Shown here: positions 33,933-47,300 of the stretch, piece after piece | Layout: every line of letters begins with the position of its first letter | Numbering within the stretch: position 1 is the stretch's first letter | Source: Haliclona indistincta | Lineage: Eukaryota > Porifera > Demospongiae > Haplosclerida > Chalinidae | Direction of reading: 5' to 3' | NCBI GenBank assembly: GCA_964017065.1 | Contig: OZ024792.1 | Coordinates: 5,017,754 to 5,081,753, forward strand | DNA: 64,000 nt | Made by a program: the position numbers and the translations under genes | The notes under the pieces: model-generated | Told to the model about the DNA's origin: nothing | What the model saw: the letters and a program-made list of their open reading frames with translations, nothing else | The model's database searches: none

Positions 33933-36900
33933 TTAATTAAAAAAAAAGTCAATTAGAGTTATTTGAATAGGAGGTAGTCCATTGTCTTGTCTTGCAATTT
34001 TGAAACATTTAATTATATCTTCCGTTACCTCATACTGTCTCGATAAGTATAATACTTTCAAAGATGAGTTAAGCTTAAGTGAGTCAAGAATGCGAGACAT
34101 GCTTTCCATAGAACGGCAAGTGAAAGAAAGATCGAGTGTTTCTAAAGAACAAAATGGCAATACTTGAGTAGCACATTCCATATCATCATCTGTCATTGTT
34201 ATGTGACTTATGTTCAAGTGTAGCAAGGTTGTGTTGGGTTTAAGCCCTTCAAAAGTATGCACAATGATTGAATTTGTATAGGCAAAATGGTAATTTTTTG
34301 AAAGATCAAGATGAGTAAGTGACTTGTTGACCTGAAGCATTTTAGTGAGAGACCTAGCAGTGTCTGGGTCTGCAGCTGTTATACCTGTATTGCTTAGATT
34401 CAAGTTGACCAGAGTAGTATTGCTTTGGAGACCTTCAAAGATGTAGTAAGCTCCTGGATCACATATTTCATTTTCTGAAAGATCAAGATGAGTAAGTGAC
34501 TGATTTACTCGAAGCATTTGAATGAAAGAACTGGAAATGTCTGGACCTGTGTCTGAATATTGATTATTGTTGCTTAGAGACAAGTGAGTAAGAGTGGAAT
34601 TGTGACGGAGACCATCAAAGACACAGCTATCCTCAAAGAGTAAAAAGTTCCGTGAAAGATCTAGATGTTTCAGTGACTTGTTCACTTGCAACATTTTACT
34701 GAGAGACCGAGCAGTGTCTGGGTCTGCAGCTGTTATACCTGTATTGCTTAGATTCAAGTTAACCAGAGTATTATTGTGTTGAAGACCTTCAAAGACGCAG
34801 TGGGATCCTGAATCTATGAACGAGTTCTCCGAGTCTGAAAGATCAAGATGTGTAAGTGATTTGTTCACTTGAAGCATTTCAGTGAAGGACCTTGCAGTGT
34901 CTGGATCACAACATGAAAATTCTGAGTTGCGTAGAACCAAATGAGTAAGAGTAGTGCTGTGTTGAAGACCTGCCACGAAACGGTGAAATATCTTCACTGA
35001 TTCATCAAGCTGCCATACTGGGTTCTGTGACAGTTCAAGATATTGTAGTGACTTGTTCACCTGAAGCATTTCGATGAGAGCTGAGATATTATTTTCAGTG
35101 TATCGCACATCACGCATATTAAGTAGACTGAGTTTAATAAGGGAGGAGTTTGTTTGTAGTGCTGTTGCGATGTGCAGCAAACCATCTTCCCAGTCGTTCT
35201 GGATGGCACCATTAGCTATACAAAGTTCACTAATGGCTGGAGACAGTTTAAGGTGAGATGCTATAAGCTTTACTCCTGGCACAGTAATGGATGGTTCAAA
35301 ATTATTATACGGATTATAATCATCTTCATCGTCATCACTATCAGTAGTCTGCTGTACTGTAAATACCAGTTTACGTGAGAAATTACCAGCTGTGGGAAGT
35401 TCTTCAACAGGATATTTTGAGAGTTCGGTTAGCAATAACATCAATAGGTAGTAGTCATTAATCCTTTCAACACAAAGGTGCACAGGTGGCACATTGGCAC
35501 TATGACACGGCATGGACAGTAGTGAGGTTATGAAGTAGCCAATTGCTAAGTAATCTGATGGATTATGTATTTTTGAAAAGTCCAATATCATGTTGGTTGA
35601 AAATTCAGGATCAATGAGTTGGCATAGAGAAGGTTGTTGTGCTTCAAAGAAACAGTGTAGCAAAGGTAGGATCTCCTTTAGACTTGAAATATCATGCTGA
35701 TAAGAAGAAATGAATTCTTGTATCGCTGGATTGTTCAGTTTCGTGAAGCCGCAATAGTAAAGAAGTACAGCTTGAAAACGAGAACTTTCAAACAATTTCT
35801 TGAACACTTTTATTTTTTCACTTGAGGCCATCTGGGAAATATGATAGGCAGCAAGAAGCTCTTGAATTGAGAGATGAAGAAAGTTGTACGAGAGAGATTT
35901 GCTAGTAAGTGTAAGTCCCTGAACAGCCTGGAGTAGCCCTAATGAAGGGAGATCATTTGGCAGGTGAGACGATTGCAAATCCTTGGAGTAGAATATAACT
36001 TTGTCCTGCATTACTCCATTGTAAGCTAATACACTGAGGTTACTCAGTGAAGACTTAAGGTCATCAGGAAGGTCATCAAGTGAGGATAATTCAGATAAAC
36101 TCGTGTCTGGCTCATGTGTTGCATGTTCTCGGACTATGCTGCAGAGTACGAGAAGACAGAAAAGCTCATGGCGTGTGGTAGGGAGGGCTCCCTTCAGTGT
36201 CAGGAATGCATGCACCAGTATTGCCGAATGTAGAGGTATATAACAGTATCCTTCTATAACAGGGTGCTCTTTAAGATGCCGGAGAAGTTTCTGAACTTGA
36301 GTGCCATCGTCACCTATAGCTTTCTCAATGTACTCACGGATCTGGTGTGGGGTGAATCCCATAATCTCTACTCGTCGATCAGCTATGTTGAGTAGGTTTC
36401 CTGATGCCACTGGTCGAGAGGTGATAACAACGTTACTTTGCTGAAGAGACAGCTTATGTGGTTGGTGAATGATAGTGGAAACAAGTGAGTTACTCATTAG
36501 GCTGTGTGGAAACTCATCCCATCCATCGAATATAAAAAGCACTCTTGCTCCATGTAAAGCTTGAATTTTAGAGACGATCATATGTTGAGATTGAGACGAG
36601 GTAGTATCAGATGGTAGAATGTCAGCCAAGGTCAAAGCTTTCTGAATGGCTTTATCTCGCAAGTAAGCTAGGACTACGATGTCAAATCTCGCTAACCAAA
36701 ACGCACCTTGTGCCCATTGGTGGCAAATGTGTAGAGCAAGTGTGCTCTTCCCTCCTCCAGGGGCTCCTTCAATAAGAAATACTCCACTTTGTGGTTGTGG
36801 CGGTGGTAGTACAACTAAAGGTTGTAGAAAGAGGTCATGGAGACAAACTGAGGATTTCTTGTGATCAAGAATTGTTTCAATCTTTCCCTGCTGTGCTAGT

Positions 36901-37512
36901 CTGATCATTTCCTCCTCTGGTCCCCCACGTCGTAGCCCTTTAGCTCCGATCATTGCTAGTTGTATGAACTCACATTTTGGGAGGTGGGCCCAATGTTGGG
37001 AGGTGCGGCTGTGAGAGAGTGAAGTGTACAATTCTTTAAGGTAGGAAGCATAAGAAGCGAGAGTATCAGGATGAGATGGATTGGATAGAGAATCTAACAA
37101 GAAATTTTAGAGTTAGTTAGTGTCATTAAATGAGACAAGCGTACTTACCTTCCTCAGTGTCTGAAGAGTTGCTGCTATTAGATGACTTTGTCAGCAATTT
37201 TTGGACTTTTAATCCAAGATCAAGCTTCCCACATTTTCTAAACACTCTGCACAATCGCTTGTACGTTGCTCTTGCTCCTCGTTTCTCCTTCCACTTTCTT
37301 AGCATCGCTATCTTCTGTGGGAGTACAGAATGGGCGGATCCTATTTCGTGTTCCTCTGATGCTGTTAGACCGAGGAATGGCGATATCTCTCTCCAATCTA
37401 CAACAAAAAGAGCAATTTCAGCCAAATGTTCCTCAGAGCATAGCTTGTTCCAGCCAGATGGTTGCTGCGCTGAGTCATCTTCATGATGATCTTCTGCTTG
37501 CCTCTCTGCCAT
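33933..37512 (-). CDS. NLR2: Death-NACHT-LRR receptor
   Basis: Two exons, 37512-37149 and 37093-33933, with a 55-base phase-1 intron. The Death domain exon is about two residues shorter than NLR1 in the loop after EEHE. The NACHT domain has Walker A EGAPGGGKST and Walker B FIFDGWDEFP. The LRR region is longer and more varied than in NLR1 (for example NSEFSCCDPDTARSFTEML and NNNQYSDTGPDISSSF), so copies differ mainly in repeat number and type. The frame is open throughout and ends TLIDFFFN. Role by analogy: cytoplasmic immune sensor. Unlike NLR1 and NLR3 it is not followed by a USP47 exon, only by the relict acceptor. Upstream lies the 3' end of USP47-C. Confidence 0.9.
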
Positions 37513-37553
37513 GGCGCCGCTCCACTAGCTGTACTGCGTACAGTTGACTGTCA

Positions 37554-37571
37554 AGCGCTCGCGCGAGCGCT
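37554..37571. repeat. 18-base perfect palindrome upstream of NLR2
   Basis: AGCGCTCGCGCGAGCGCT lies about 40 bases 5' of the NLR2 start codon. It is absent from the equivalent places upstream of NLR1 and NLR3. Possible regulatory site or element scar; function unknown. Confidence 0.5.
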
Positions 37572-38382
37572 CGTTGACGTTGTGAAGATCTTGGCGATGT
37601 CAAAAGTGGGAGTCGTATAAATTCCAGTCACGTGTAAGTGATTGGTCAACGTCATACTTCCGCTTTTGACATCAATTTTCACTGTACCAGGCTAGCCTAG
37701 TCTAGAGTGCACTGCAGACAGCAACTTTAAAGTTTAGATTAGTATGAACACTGCTGTATTGGCAATGTGCATTGCTAATGTTAATATTTTGTTTCTCAAA
37801 GTTATTATAAACCTCCGCAATCGTATTCATGGACACAAGACTGACACCTTCACATGTACCCTAAAGCAGGCTCTCAAAATGGAATCTATATTGTAGAGTG
37901 ACACAATGATTGTTTTTTAAAATAAAATGTAGTTAGATGGGCACTACAATCAGTGCACATATCTTCATACAACAAATTTAAATTGCCCGTCAGTAAATTC
38001 GCACAAAGAATTTTAATTAGAGACAGCAGCAACGTGTTCATATCGTATGCCTTTGTGATCTTCAACTACATACTGAAGCAGAACTATATACTACTTCAGT
38101 CATTATGATAAGTAACTGTTACATGTAAGCTTAGTGTGGGACAAGGCTGAGTTTATGAGTTCTTTTTGCTTTGTTAACACAGGACCAACAACAGCTGACA
38201 GGGCAGAAAGACAACAACAAACACATGTACATGTACTAGCTTGCTTATAATACAAAGTACAACATAGATAATAAATTATGTGCCCAATCATCTAATAATT
38301 ATACACACTAAGATACCAACAAAAAACAATGCAAATATAATAATCGTTCGCTGCTAAAAATTGTATGTTGATGTTTGATCTC
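37572..38382. other. spacer between NLR2 start and USP47-C stop
   Basis: AT-rich, no coding sequence seen. It matches the sequence between NLR3 and USP47-D (48690-48958, 50472-50690, 59122-59334) once the two large insertions there are removed. It is therefore part of the duplicated unit and serves as an uninterrupted reference. Confidence 0.6.
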
Positions 38383-40506
38383 CTAGTCCTCCTCATCTTT
38401 GGGTTTTTTGATGTCGTCATCGTCATCTGTGTATATCCTGAGTTCCTTCTCCTTCGGTCTATGGTAAGTGTAGTTGTATGAAGAGGTCCCTTGGACATTG
38501 TATTTGCTTAATCTGAGGAGAGAAGGAGGAAGAAGTGACTATAGTTTCAATTAGTTGCTCACCTTGAGGTTTCTAACTTTTGTAGTTCAGCTTTCTTCTC
38601 TGAGGTCAGTTCCATTTGCTCTTCACTAGAGTCTCTGCATCAGTAACATAATAATGGAGCATGATTTGATTTGCTGAGCTCACTTGAAGTACAGTACACC
38701 GCCATTATCGTAGAGTGAGACAGGAGCCTGGTTGATGTTACCAACAGCAGGATCCCAGTCTAGCTCTGCCACAATATCCAGCACAGACAACTCACAAGGG
38801 AATGAGCCAAACGCCTGAACAAGAAGACTATGAGATACAGAACACAATGCCTTCAAACATACACACCTTAGCATACGACACTTTGTCACTAGGAATGCCA
38901 CTCAGCTCAGATATCTACAGTGATGAAGAGAATAAGATCGGTTTCAGTGTCGTTCATTACTCACCTTTTGTTTTAATTCAGCTGGTTTAGCTGTGTCGAG
39001 GATTATCTCTTGTGTTGGTTCCACAGTGTATAATGATGGACGCCACCAGCGAACATACACCTGCATCTGTGTGGGACGTTTCATTGGCTCTTGTCTCTCC
39101 AGTGGCTCTACAAACATCTCTGAACCAGAGTAAACATAGACATCCTTGTCAATGAGCTGAGTGTCCAGGTATATGGTGCCAGGTGTACGCCACATCTTCT
39201 TTCTAAGCCTCATCCTGTGTCAATGTACATCATTACAAGTAGTGTAGTCAACTTGGTTCATACTTGTTAGGATCAAAATCAAAGTCAATGCCTTGTTCTC
39301 GTGCCTCCACTGCTATCTGCTCTTTGAACTGCAGCACTGTAGCAGACTTAGCCACTATGGACTCCATCATGAACTTAAAGAACTGAAGGAGTTAGAATTT
39401 GAACAGAGAAACAAAGAGAAGGAGAGAGGCACCTCTGGTTCATTTATTCTCAACAAGTGTAGCTTGACGCGATGTTCTCCTGGCTTGAGAGCTCGTCCTA
39501 GTCGTACAATAAGCTGTGGACATGTATAAACTAAACTTGTGTTCAGCTACATGTACTTACACGAGACTCTGTCGATGTTGATATGAGAGTGTCATTCTGT
39601 CTCTCCATCTCATACTCCTGATTGTTACTGTACACACGATAGACCTACACACAGGAGTGATGCTTGCCTCTATTAGTACTATTGCTCAACGCTCACCTTG
39701 AATCGATCTGATGGTGCACCCACGTGCTCCTCTAGTTTGGTCTTCAGCAGTCCCAGTGTGGTGCGCTTGTCAACACGCAAACTTATTTCTGGAGTGGAAA
39801 CACACCAACTGTATTAGATATACATCCGCTACTTTCTCCATACCTCTCTGCTTCGGTCTGCCATTCAATTCAGGCACATCTTGTTCATCGCTCTTTTCAA
39901 CTTTATCCACACAGAACTCTTCCTCCTCCTTCTTGTCCTCAGCTGGTTTCTCTGGCTCTGCTGGTTTCTCTCCCTCTGCTGGTTTCTCTTCCTCTGCTGG
40001 TTTCTCTGGCTCTGCTGGTTTCTCTAACTCAGCTGGTTTCTCTCTCTCTGCTGGTTTCTCTGGCTCTCCCTCTGCTGGCTGTCTCTCAGGCACATCTTCA
40101 GCCTTGTCTGCTTCGTCACTTGCTGGTGATAATTTACAACTAGGTACTAGATCTGGTATTTGTTCATCATTGTCAGCTTGTTCGGTGATATTTGAGGGGC
40201 GTGGTTGTGGGCGTGGTGGTAAGGTGATTAATTGAAGGATTGAATTGATCCACGCATCCACTATTTTTTTCATAACACTCTCATGGAACGGTTTTTCAAA
40301 ATCAGTACTATCTGATCTTGCATATACCTACAACACAGAGTGGATATCCTCACAGTGTAGAGACACAGTGAGTGGTGCTTACACTATGTTTCCGGTAGAA
40401 GCTCTCTTGTCTAAGAGTCTGTTCATTGTTGCCCAAATATCTGCCATCATTGTACATTTCCAGCACAAGATCCATTATTGTAGTGGGATCCATGGAGCAT
40501 ATCTAG

Positions 40507-40821
<315 letters not shown>

Positions 40822-42123
40822 TGAAGTCGATGAAGTGTAGTGTTTACTTTGCCAATTTCTTCTTTGAATCTTCCAACAGTCCATCCTTGCTCTGCTCTCA
40901 TGGGTACTGGCGGCATTACATCACCTTTGTGTATGTCTACCATTACTATCTTGATATTCATTCCTTAGAGAACACATAATGAACAAGTAGGAACCTCATT
41001 CATCCTATTCTTACCTCCTTTGCCGTATTTCTTGAACACATCTTTTTCTCCACGGATCTCCAGTAACAGTTCAAAAGAGTAATACGTCTTAGCTCCGCCC
41101 ACCATCTGACCAAATGTTTTGCCCTCACACTACATACAGTCAATTTCAATAATGAATCATCTCTCTTCACTGACTGATCTCCTCAGGATCAAATGACTCA
41201 TCCAGTGTCTCTGTATAGTCATCATATTTGACTAGTCTACAGCGCTCTATGGGGACATGACTCACATGAGATGACAACTCCATCACCTGACAGGGAGCAG
41301 TAGAGAAAGAGTAGCATTGTAAGGCAACATTCAGTGCTCACATAATAAGCTTTCTTCATTGCATCAAGCATCATCACATCTTGGTGAACCTCTAGTCTGC
41401 GATTAAGTCGCTCACCAGACACCGGATGAATACAGAATAGCTTAAACTGAGAAAGAGAGAGAGAGGGTAAGGGAGGGAGGGGAGGGAGGGAGGGAGGGAG
41501 GAAGGGAGGAAGGGAGGGAGGGGGAGAGATAGAGAGATGAAGACTGTACACTACAGCACACACATTCTTACATTACACATCTGTTTTTCTCTCTCCTGTT
41601 GAGCCTTCTTGTCGCGCGCGCCTGCTCTTGCTCCCATCTCGTGATCTCCTCAATCAGGTGAGAAGGGAACTTCGCCTTTTTTAAGAACACTGTAGACAAA
41701 CAATAAGCTCTATTAGACAGCAACAGATGATGTTATGCACCTTCGTTCCTGTCAAAATCTATTCTTCGATACATCAACATGTAGGCATTAGCAGAACTGG
41801 AAAAAGTGAGTCAAGCATCAGTGAGTACACTATCATGTAGCTCACCTGGCGTACATAGATGAGTAATATGATGAGGAAGACTTTTACATACCACCAAACG
41901 TCTGATGTATATCCTCTTCAGTGATCTATAGCACATAATATATTAGTAAAACATCACTCAGATTTGTGCCTCAACACTCTTTCTCTCTCTGTGACTTACT
42001 CTCGAAACAGTCGATCTGGTCATTGAAACAGTACCAGTGCTTGTCCTCTAGTGACCTATAGAGAACCCACAAGCAGTCACTCACATAGACAAACTCACAC
42101 ATGTACATGCACACACACAAATG

Positions 42124-42266
<143 letters not shown>

Positions 42267-44328
42267 ACACGTCACTACATACTTGATGTAAGCATAGTAG
42301 TGTCCACCCACTGCACTGCCTGAGTGTACCATGATAGAGAACAGCTCATACACAAAGGGACCCTATGGAATTAAAATGATGTGACCATTTCAAAATGCAG
42401 TCTGTACATGTACAAACAGCATCTGTAGTTACATAAACATTACATGACCACATAAGCATAAAATAATATTTCATTTTATTCAGCTAACCTTCTTGAGCAG
42501 AGTCACTACTGTATTCTCCTCATTAGCAGGAGCAATCTCTCCCTCTTCCAGTACTGATTCCTCCTTCTCAGTGTCCTCCTCAATAAGAGGCTCTTCGGCT
42601 GAGTCTGATAGATCGAGACGCTGTCTGGTGGCATCAATGCGTGGACTGTGATGGCTGGGCTTTGAGCTGGAGTATAAACAAATCAAAAGTGTATAACAAA
42701 GAGGCAGTAGCAGCCATTAGCTCACTAGTGAGTTGTCTTGTAGCCGCTGGAAGTAGCGACAGCATACGAGGGTGGAGGATCTGGCTTGAAACACTCCACA
42801 ACAAATGACTTGTACTGTTCAGCAACATCTGGTGGTGCTGGAGGCTGAAGGAGAGGGAACACATGATACACTGACCAACACTTATACACCGACTAACCAA
42901 GTTATCAGGATCAACGAATCCATTGAGATCAAGCAGTCTTGGGAAGGTCATTCTGGTCGAACACAATGCAAACATTAAAAACCACTGAACAGGTATAGCT
43001 TACTTGTCATTCAGTTTGATGCGGTGCATGGTTTGGTAGTCAAAATCGAATCGTTTCAATTGTAGTGTTAGCAGGTAAGGAAATCGCTTGAACTTCAGTC
43101 CCTATTGTAAGGAAATGATCTCTTTAGCATGTGTGTGTGTAAGATCATTTACCTTGAGAGCGTCCTGTTTCTTCTTACACGTACCACAGAGATACTAAAC
43201 GAAAGAGAAAAGGATTTATCAACACTTTGACTGATTTAGTTCCAAACTCACTTGATTGTCTTCCTGCAGTGTCTCTGGCTCAACAAAAGCCTTCAGCGCT
43301 TCTTCCTATAGCACAAAATAACTCCTCACATACCACAGTGCTGTCTCTACTTACCACACTCTCGTAAGCATGGTTCGAACCAAACGGTCTAATAACCAGT
43401 GGAATATCAAGGAATGTGTCCTCTCTAGCGCTAACAGTACCACACTACATTATAAAGAGGGCAGATAATAACAGAGTGATAGAGGATTATCAGAACTTAC
43501 TCCTTTGCACTTGACATAGTCCTCCCAGGTTCCCTGATAAAGTTCATTGATGAGATCTCCTTGCATCTCTTGCTGACGATCTTTGTCCCTCAAGAACCGC
43601 TTCTCTAGATCTAGAGCGTCAAACATGACTCGACAGAGCTCTTGTACATCATGTTGCTGCCAGGCTGAAAGACAAAGTAAACGAGTCAACAAAAAATTCA
43701 GAATGGTCACTAATGCTATGAGAGCTAAATGGTTGTCACTTCTCTATTGCTAATGAAAATTTATTATCTAGTCTACTATGACTGTACCACTCACCCTCAC
43801 TGCTGTCCCACCCAAAGCTAGTGGTGATGTCAGTGGTTTCCACTGCTCTCTTGTCTACAGTCTAGAAGCAGAGGGAGGCAAGACATTAACAATGGAATGC
43901 CGGGAAGATACCTGCAGTTGTAAAAACAGACGTTGGAGCTGATATGGAATGAATTTGTTGGCTTTCAAAGTAGCTTGATCATTGGCTGCCTTTTGGTCCT
44001 CTTCCTTTGGCTCATATCTCCACCTGAAGAATACAGTAAAGCATTGAAGGTACTGCTATTTTGTAAAAACTTTCCTATTCAAGTTTTCACAACTAGTAAC
44101 ACACAAACAAACAAACAGTTTCAGCATTATCGCACAGAATGAAAAATAACTGATTTGTGTACACTGTACCTGTAGAGTGCATTTCTGAACTCAGGGGTCA
44201 TGTACAGAGACTGGAGCAAACTGTTTAAATAACACGTCATAGCCTGATTTACAAGACCAACAAATCCTATATCCTGCAAAATTAATAAGAGTTATAATAG
44301 TGATAAAGACAAGATTAAGAAAAGCCAA

Positions 44329-47300
44329 TTACCGAAATTTTATTTGAATAGGAGGTAGTCCATTGTCTTGTCTTGCAATTTTGAAACATTTAATTATATC
44401 TTCCGTTTCCCCATACTGTCTTGATAAGTATAATACTTTCAAAGATGAGTTCAGCTCAAGTGAGTCAAGAATGTGAGAGGTGGAATTGTAAGTGAAAGAA
44501 AGATCGAGTGTTTCTAAAGAACAAAATGGCAATGCTTGAGTAGCACATTCCATATCACTATCTGTCATTGTTATGTGACTTATGTTCAAATGTAGCAAGG
44601 TTGTGTTGTGTTTAAGACCTTGAAAAGTATGCGAAATGATTGAATTTGTATCTGTATAGACATTAGGATCATTTTTTGAAAGATCAAGATGAGTAAGTGA
44701 CTTGTTGACCTGAAGCATTTTAGTGAGAGACCTAGCAGTGTCTGGGTCTGCAGCTGCTACATGTATACCTGTATTGCTTAGATTCAAATTGACCAGGGTA
44801 GTATTGTGCTGTAGGCTTTTGAAAATATTAAGACCTTCTGACATTGAGAAAAATCTAGTGTTTGAAAGATCAAGATGAGTAAGTGACTGATTTACTTGAA
44901 GCATTTGACTCAATGATCTAGAAATGTCTGGACTTATGTATAAATATTGCCAATCATTGTTGCTTAGAGACAAGTGAGTAAGAGTGGAATTGTGTCGGAG
45001 ACCATCAAAGACACAGCAACCTTTCAAGAGTAAAAAGTTCCCTGAAAGATCTAGATGTGTCAGTGACTTGTTCACTTGAAGCATTTTACTGAGAGACCTA
45101 ACAGTGTCTGAATCTGTACTTCTTAATCCTGTTGTGCTTAGATTCAAGTTAACCAGAGTATTATTGTGTTGAAGACCTTCAAAGACGCAGTGGGATCCTG
45201 AATCTATGAACGAGTTCTCTGAAAGATCAAGATGTGTAAGTGATTTGTTCACTTGAAGCATTTCAGTGAAAGACCTTGCAGTCTCTGAATCATAACATGG
45301 AAATCTTGAGTTGCGTAGAATCAAATGAGTAAGAGTAGTGCTGTGTTGAAGACCTGCCACGAAATGGTGAAATATTCTCACTGATTCAACGGACCATGCT
45401 CTGTTCTGTGAAAGGTCAAGATATTGTAGTGACTTGTTCACCTGAAGCATTTTGACGAGAGCTGAGATATTCTTTTCAGTGTATCGCACATCACGCATAT
45501 TAAGTAGACTGAGTTTAGTAAGGGAGGAGTTTGTTTGTAGTGCTGTTGCAATGTGCAGCAAACCATCTTCCTGGTCACTCTGGATGGCACCATTAGCTAT
45601 ACGAAGTTCACTAATGGCTGGAGACAATTCAAGGTGAGATGCTATAAGTTTTACTACTGGCCCTGCAGTAATGGATGGTCCACTACTGCGAAATTTATAT
45701 ATTCCATCGTCAGTAGTCTGCTGTACTGTAAATACCAGTTTACGTGAGAAATTACCAGCTGTGGGAAGTTCTTCAACAGGATATTTTGAGAGTTCGGTTA
45801 GCAATAACTTCAATAGGTAGTAGTCATTAATTCCAACAACAGAAAGATGCACAGGTGGCACATTGGCACTATGACATGGCATGGACAGTAGTGAGGTTAT
45901 GAAGTAGCCAATTGCTATGTAATCTGATGGATTATGTATTTCTGAAAATTTCAATATCATGTTGGTTGAAAATTCAGTATCAATGAGTTGGCATAGAGAA
46001 GGTTGTTGTGTTTCATAGAAACAGTGTAGCAAAGGTAGGATCTTCTTTAGACTTGAAATATCATGCTGATAAAAAGAAATGAATTCTTGTATCGCTGGAT
46101 TGTTCAGTTTCGTGAAGCCGCAATAGTAAAGAAGTACAGCTTGAAAACGAGAGCTTTCAAACAATTCCTTGAACACTTTTATTTGTTCACTTGAGGCCAT
46201 CTGGGAAATATGATAAGCAGCAAGAAGCTCTTGAATTGAGAGATGAAGAAAGTTGTACGAGAGAGATTTGTTAGTAAGTGTAAGTCCCTGAACAGCCTGG
46301 AGTAGCCCTAATGAAGGGAGATCATTTGGCAGCCGAGACGATTGCAAATCCTTGGAGTAAAATATAACTTTGTCCTGCATTACTCCATTGTAAGCTAATA
46401 CACTGAGGTTACTCAGTGAAGACTTAAGGTCATCAGGAAGGTCATCAAGTGAGGATAATTCAGGTAAACTCGTGTCTGGCTCATGTGTTGCATGTTCTCG
46501 GACTATGCTGCAGAGTACGAGATAGCCTCGCCTCCAGGCCACTCCCCCAAAGCTGAGAGATGGCCTGGTACAGACTGTCTGCGCATGCTCCAAAATTACA
46601 CCAAAACTGGTGTAATTAGTAAAACACCGTGTACGTTCCGTGAATTTGTTCGCGCACGTTTAGATATACCTCCGTTCCAATTTACATCAACAATGACTAG
46701 CGCTACTGTTACTGCTACCGATACCTTCAACGACGCTGTAAAATATGCTCTTGAGAGAGTTGGCAAATCTGGAATGGTGCTGCTCGTACGCGATATTACA
46801 GCAACGCAGGCTGTGCTGTCTGGCACCACATAGCTGTAATATCGCGTACGAGCAGCGCTCGGCGAAAACACTCGCATGGATTCCTGCACAGATGGCAGAT
46901 GAGCATGCTCGAGCAGTTTTAGCTTCGTACCTTCCGCACAACTAAAGAAAGAGTGTTTACAATCGATCGTGCATAGTCTTCACAGGGCGAGCTCATAGCT
47001 CCACGATGGCTAACACTGCATTGCTGAAATTTGCTATATTCGATGCCTATCAATAGGCAAGCAAACTGCACGCAGCGACTCAGTCTGTACGAATACCCAT
47101 GGCTAGGAAAATACAGCTACTTGCAAAGTCATGAATATAATTAATTCTCCAGGTTAATTATCGGTGAAGATATTGCGCGCATGCGTAGACAGTCTGTACC
47201 AGGCTATATTATTATGATATCTAGCCTGGAGGCGAGGCTAAGTACGAGAAGACAGAAAAGCTCATGGCGTGTGGTAGGGAGGGCTCCCTTCAGTGTCAGG

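Noticed and set aside
44329..44345. Definite splice fusion of NLR3 to USP47-C using the GTAATT at the NLR3 stop
   Set aside because: The donor would leave the frame in phase 2, whereas the Cys-box exon needs phase 1 (or phase 0 with the upstream AG). The site is not conserved in NLR1 or NLR2. Kept only as a hypothesis.
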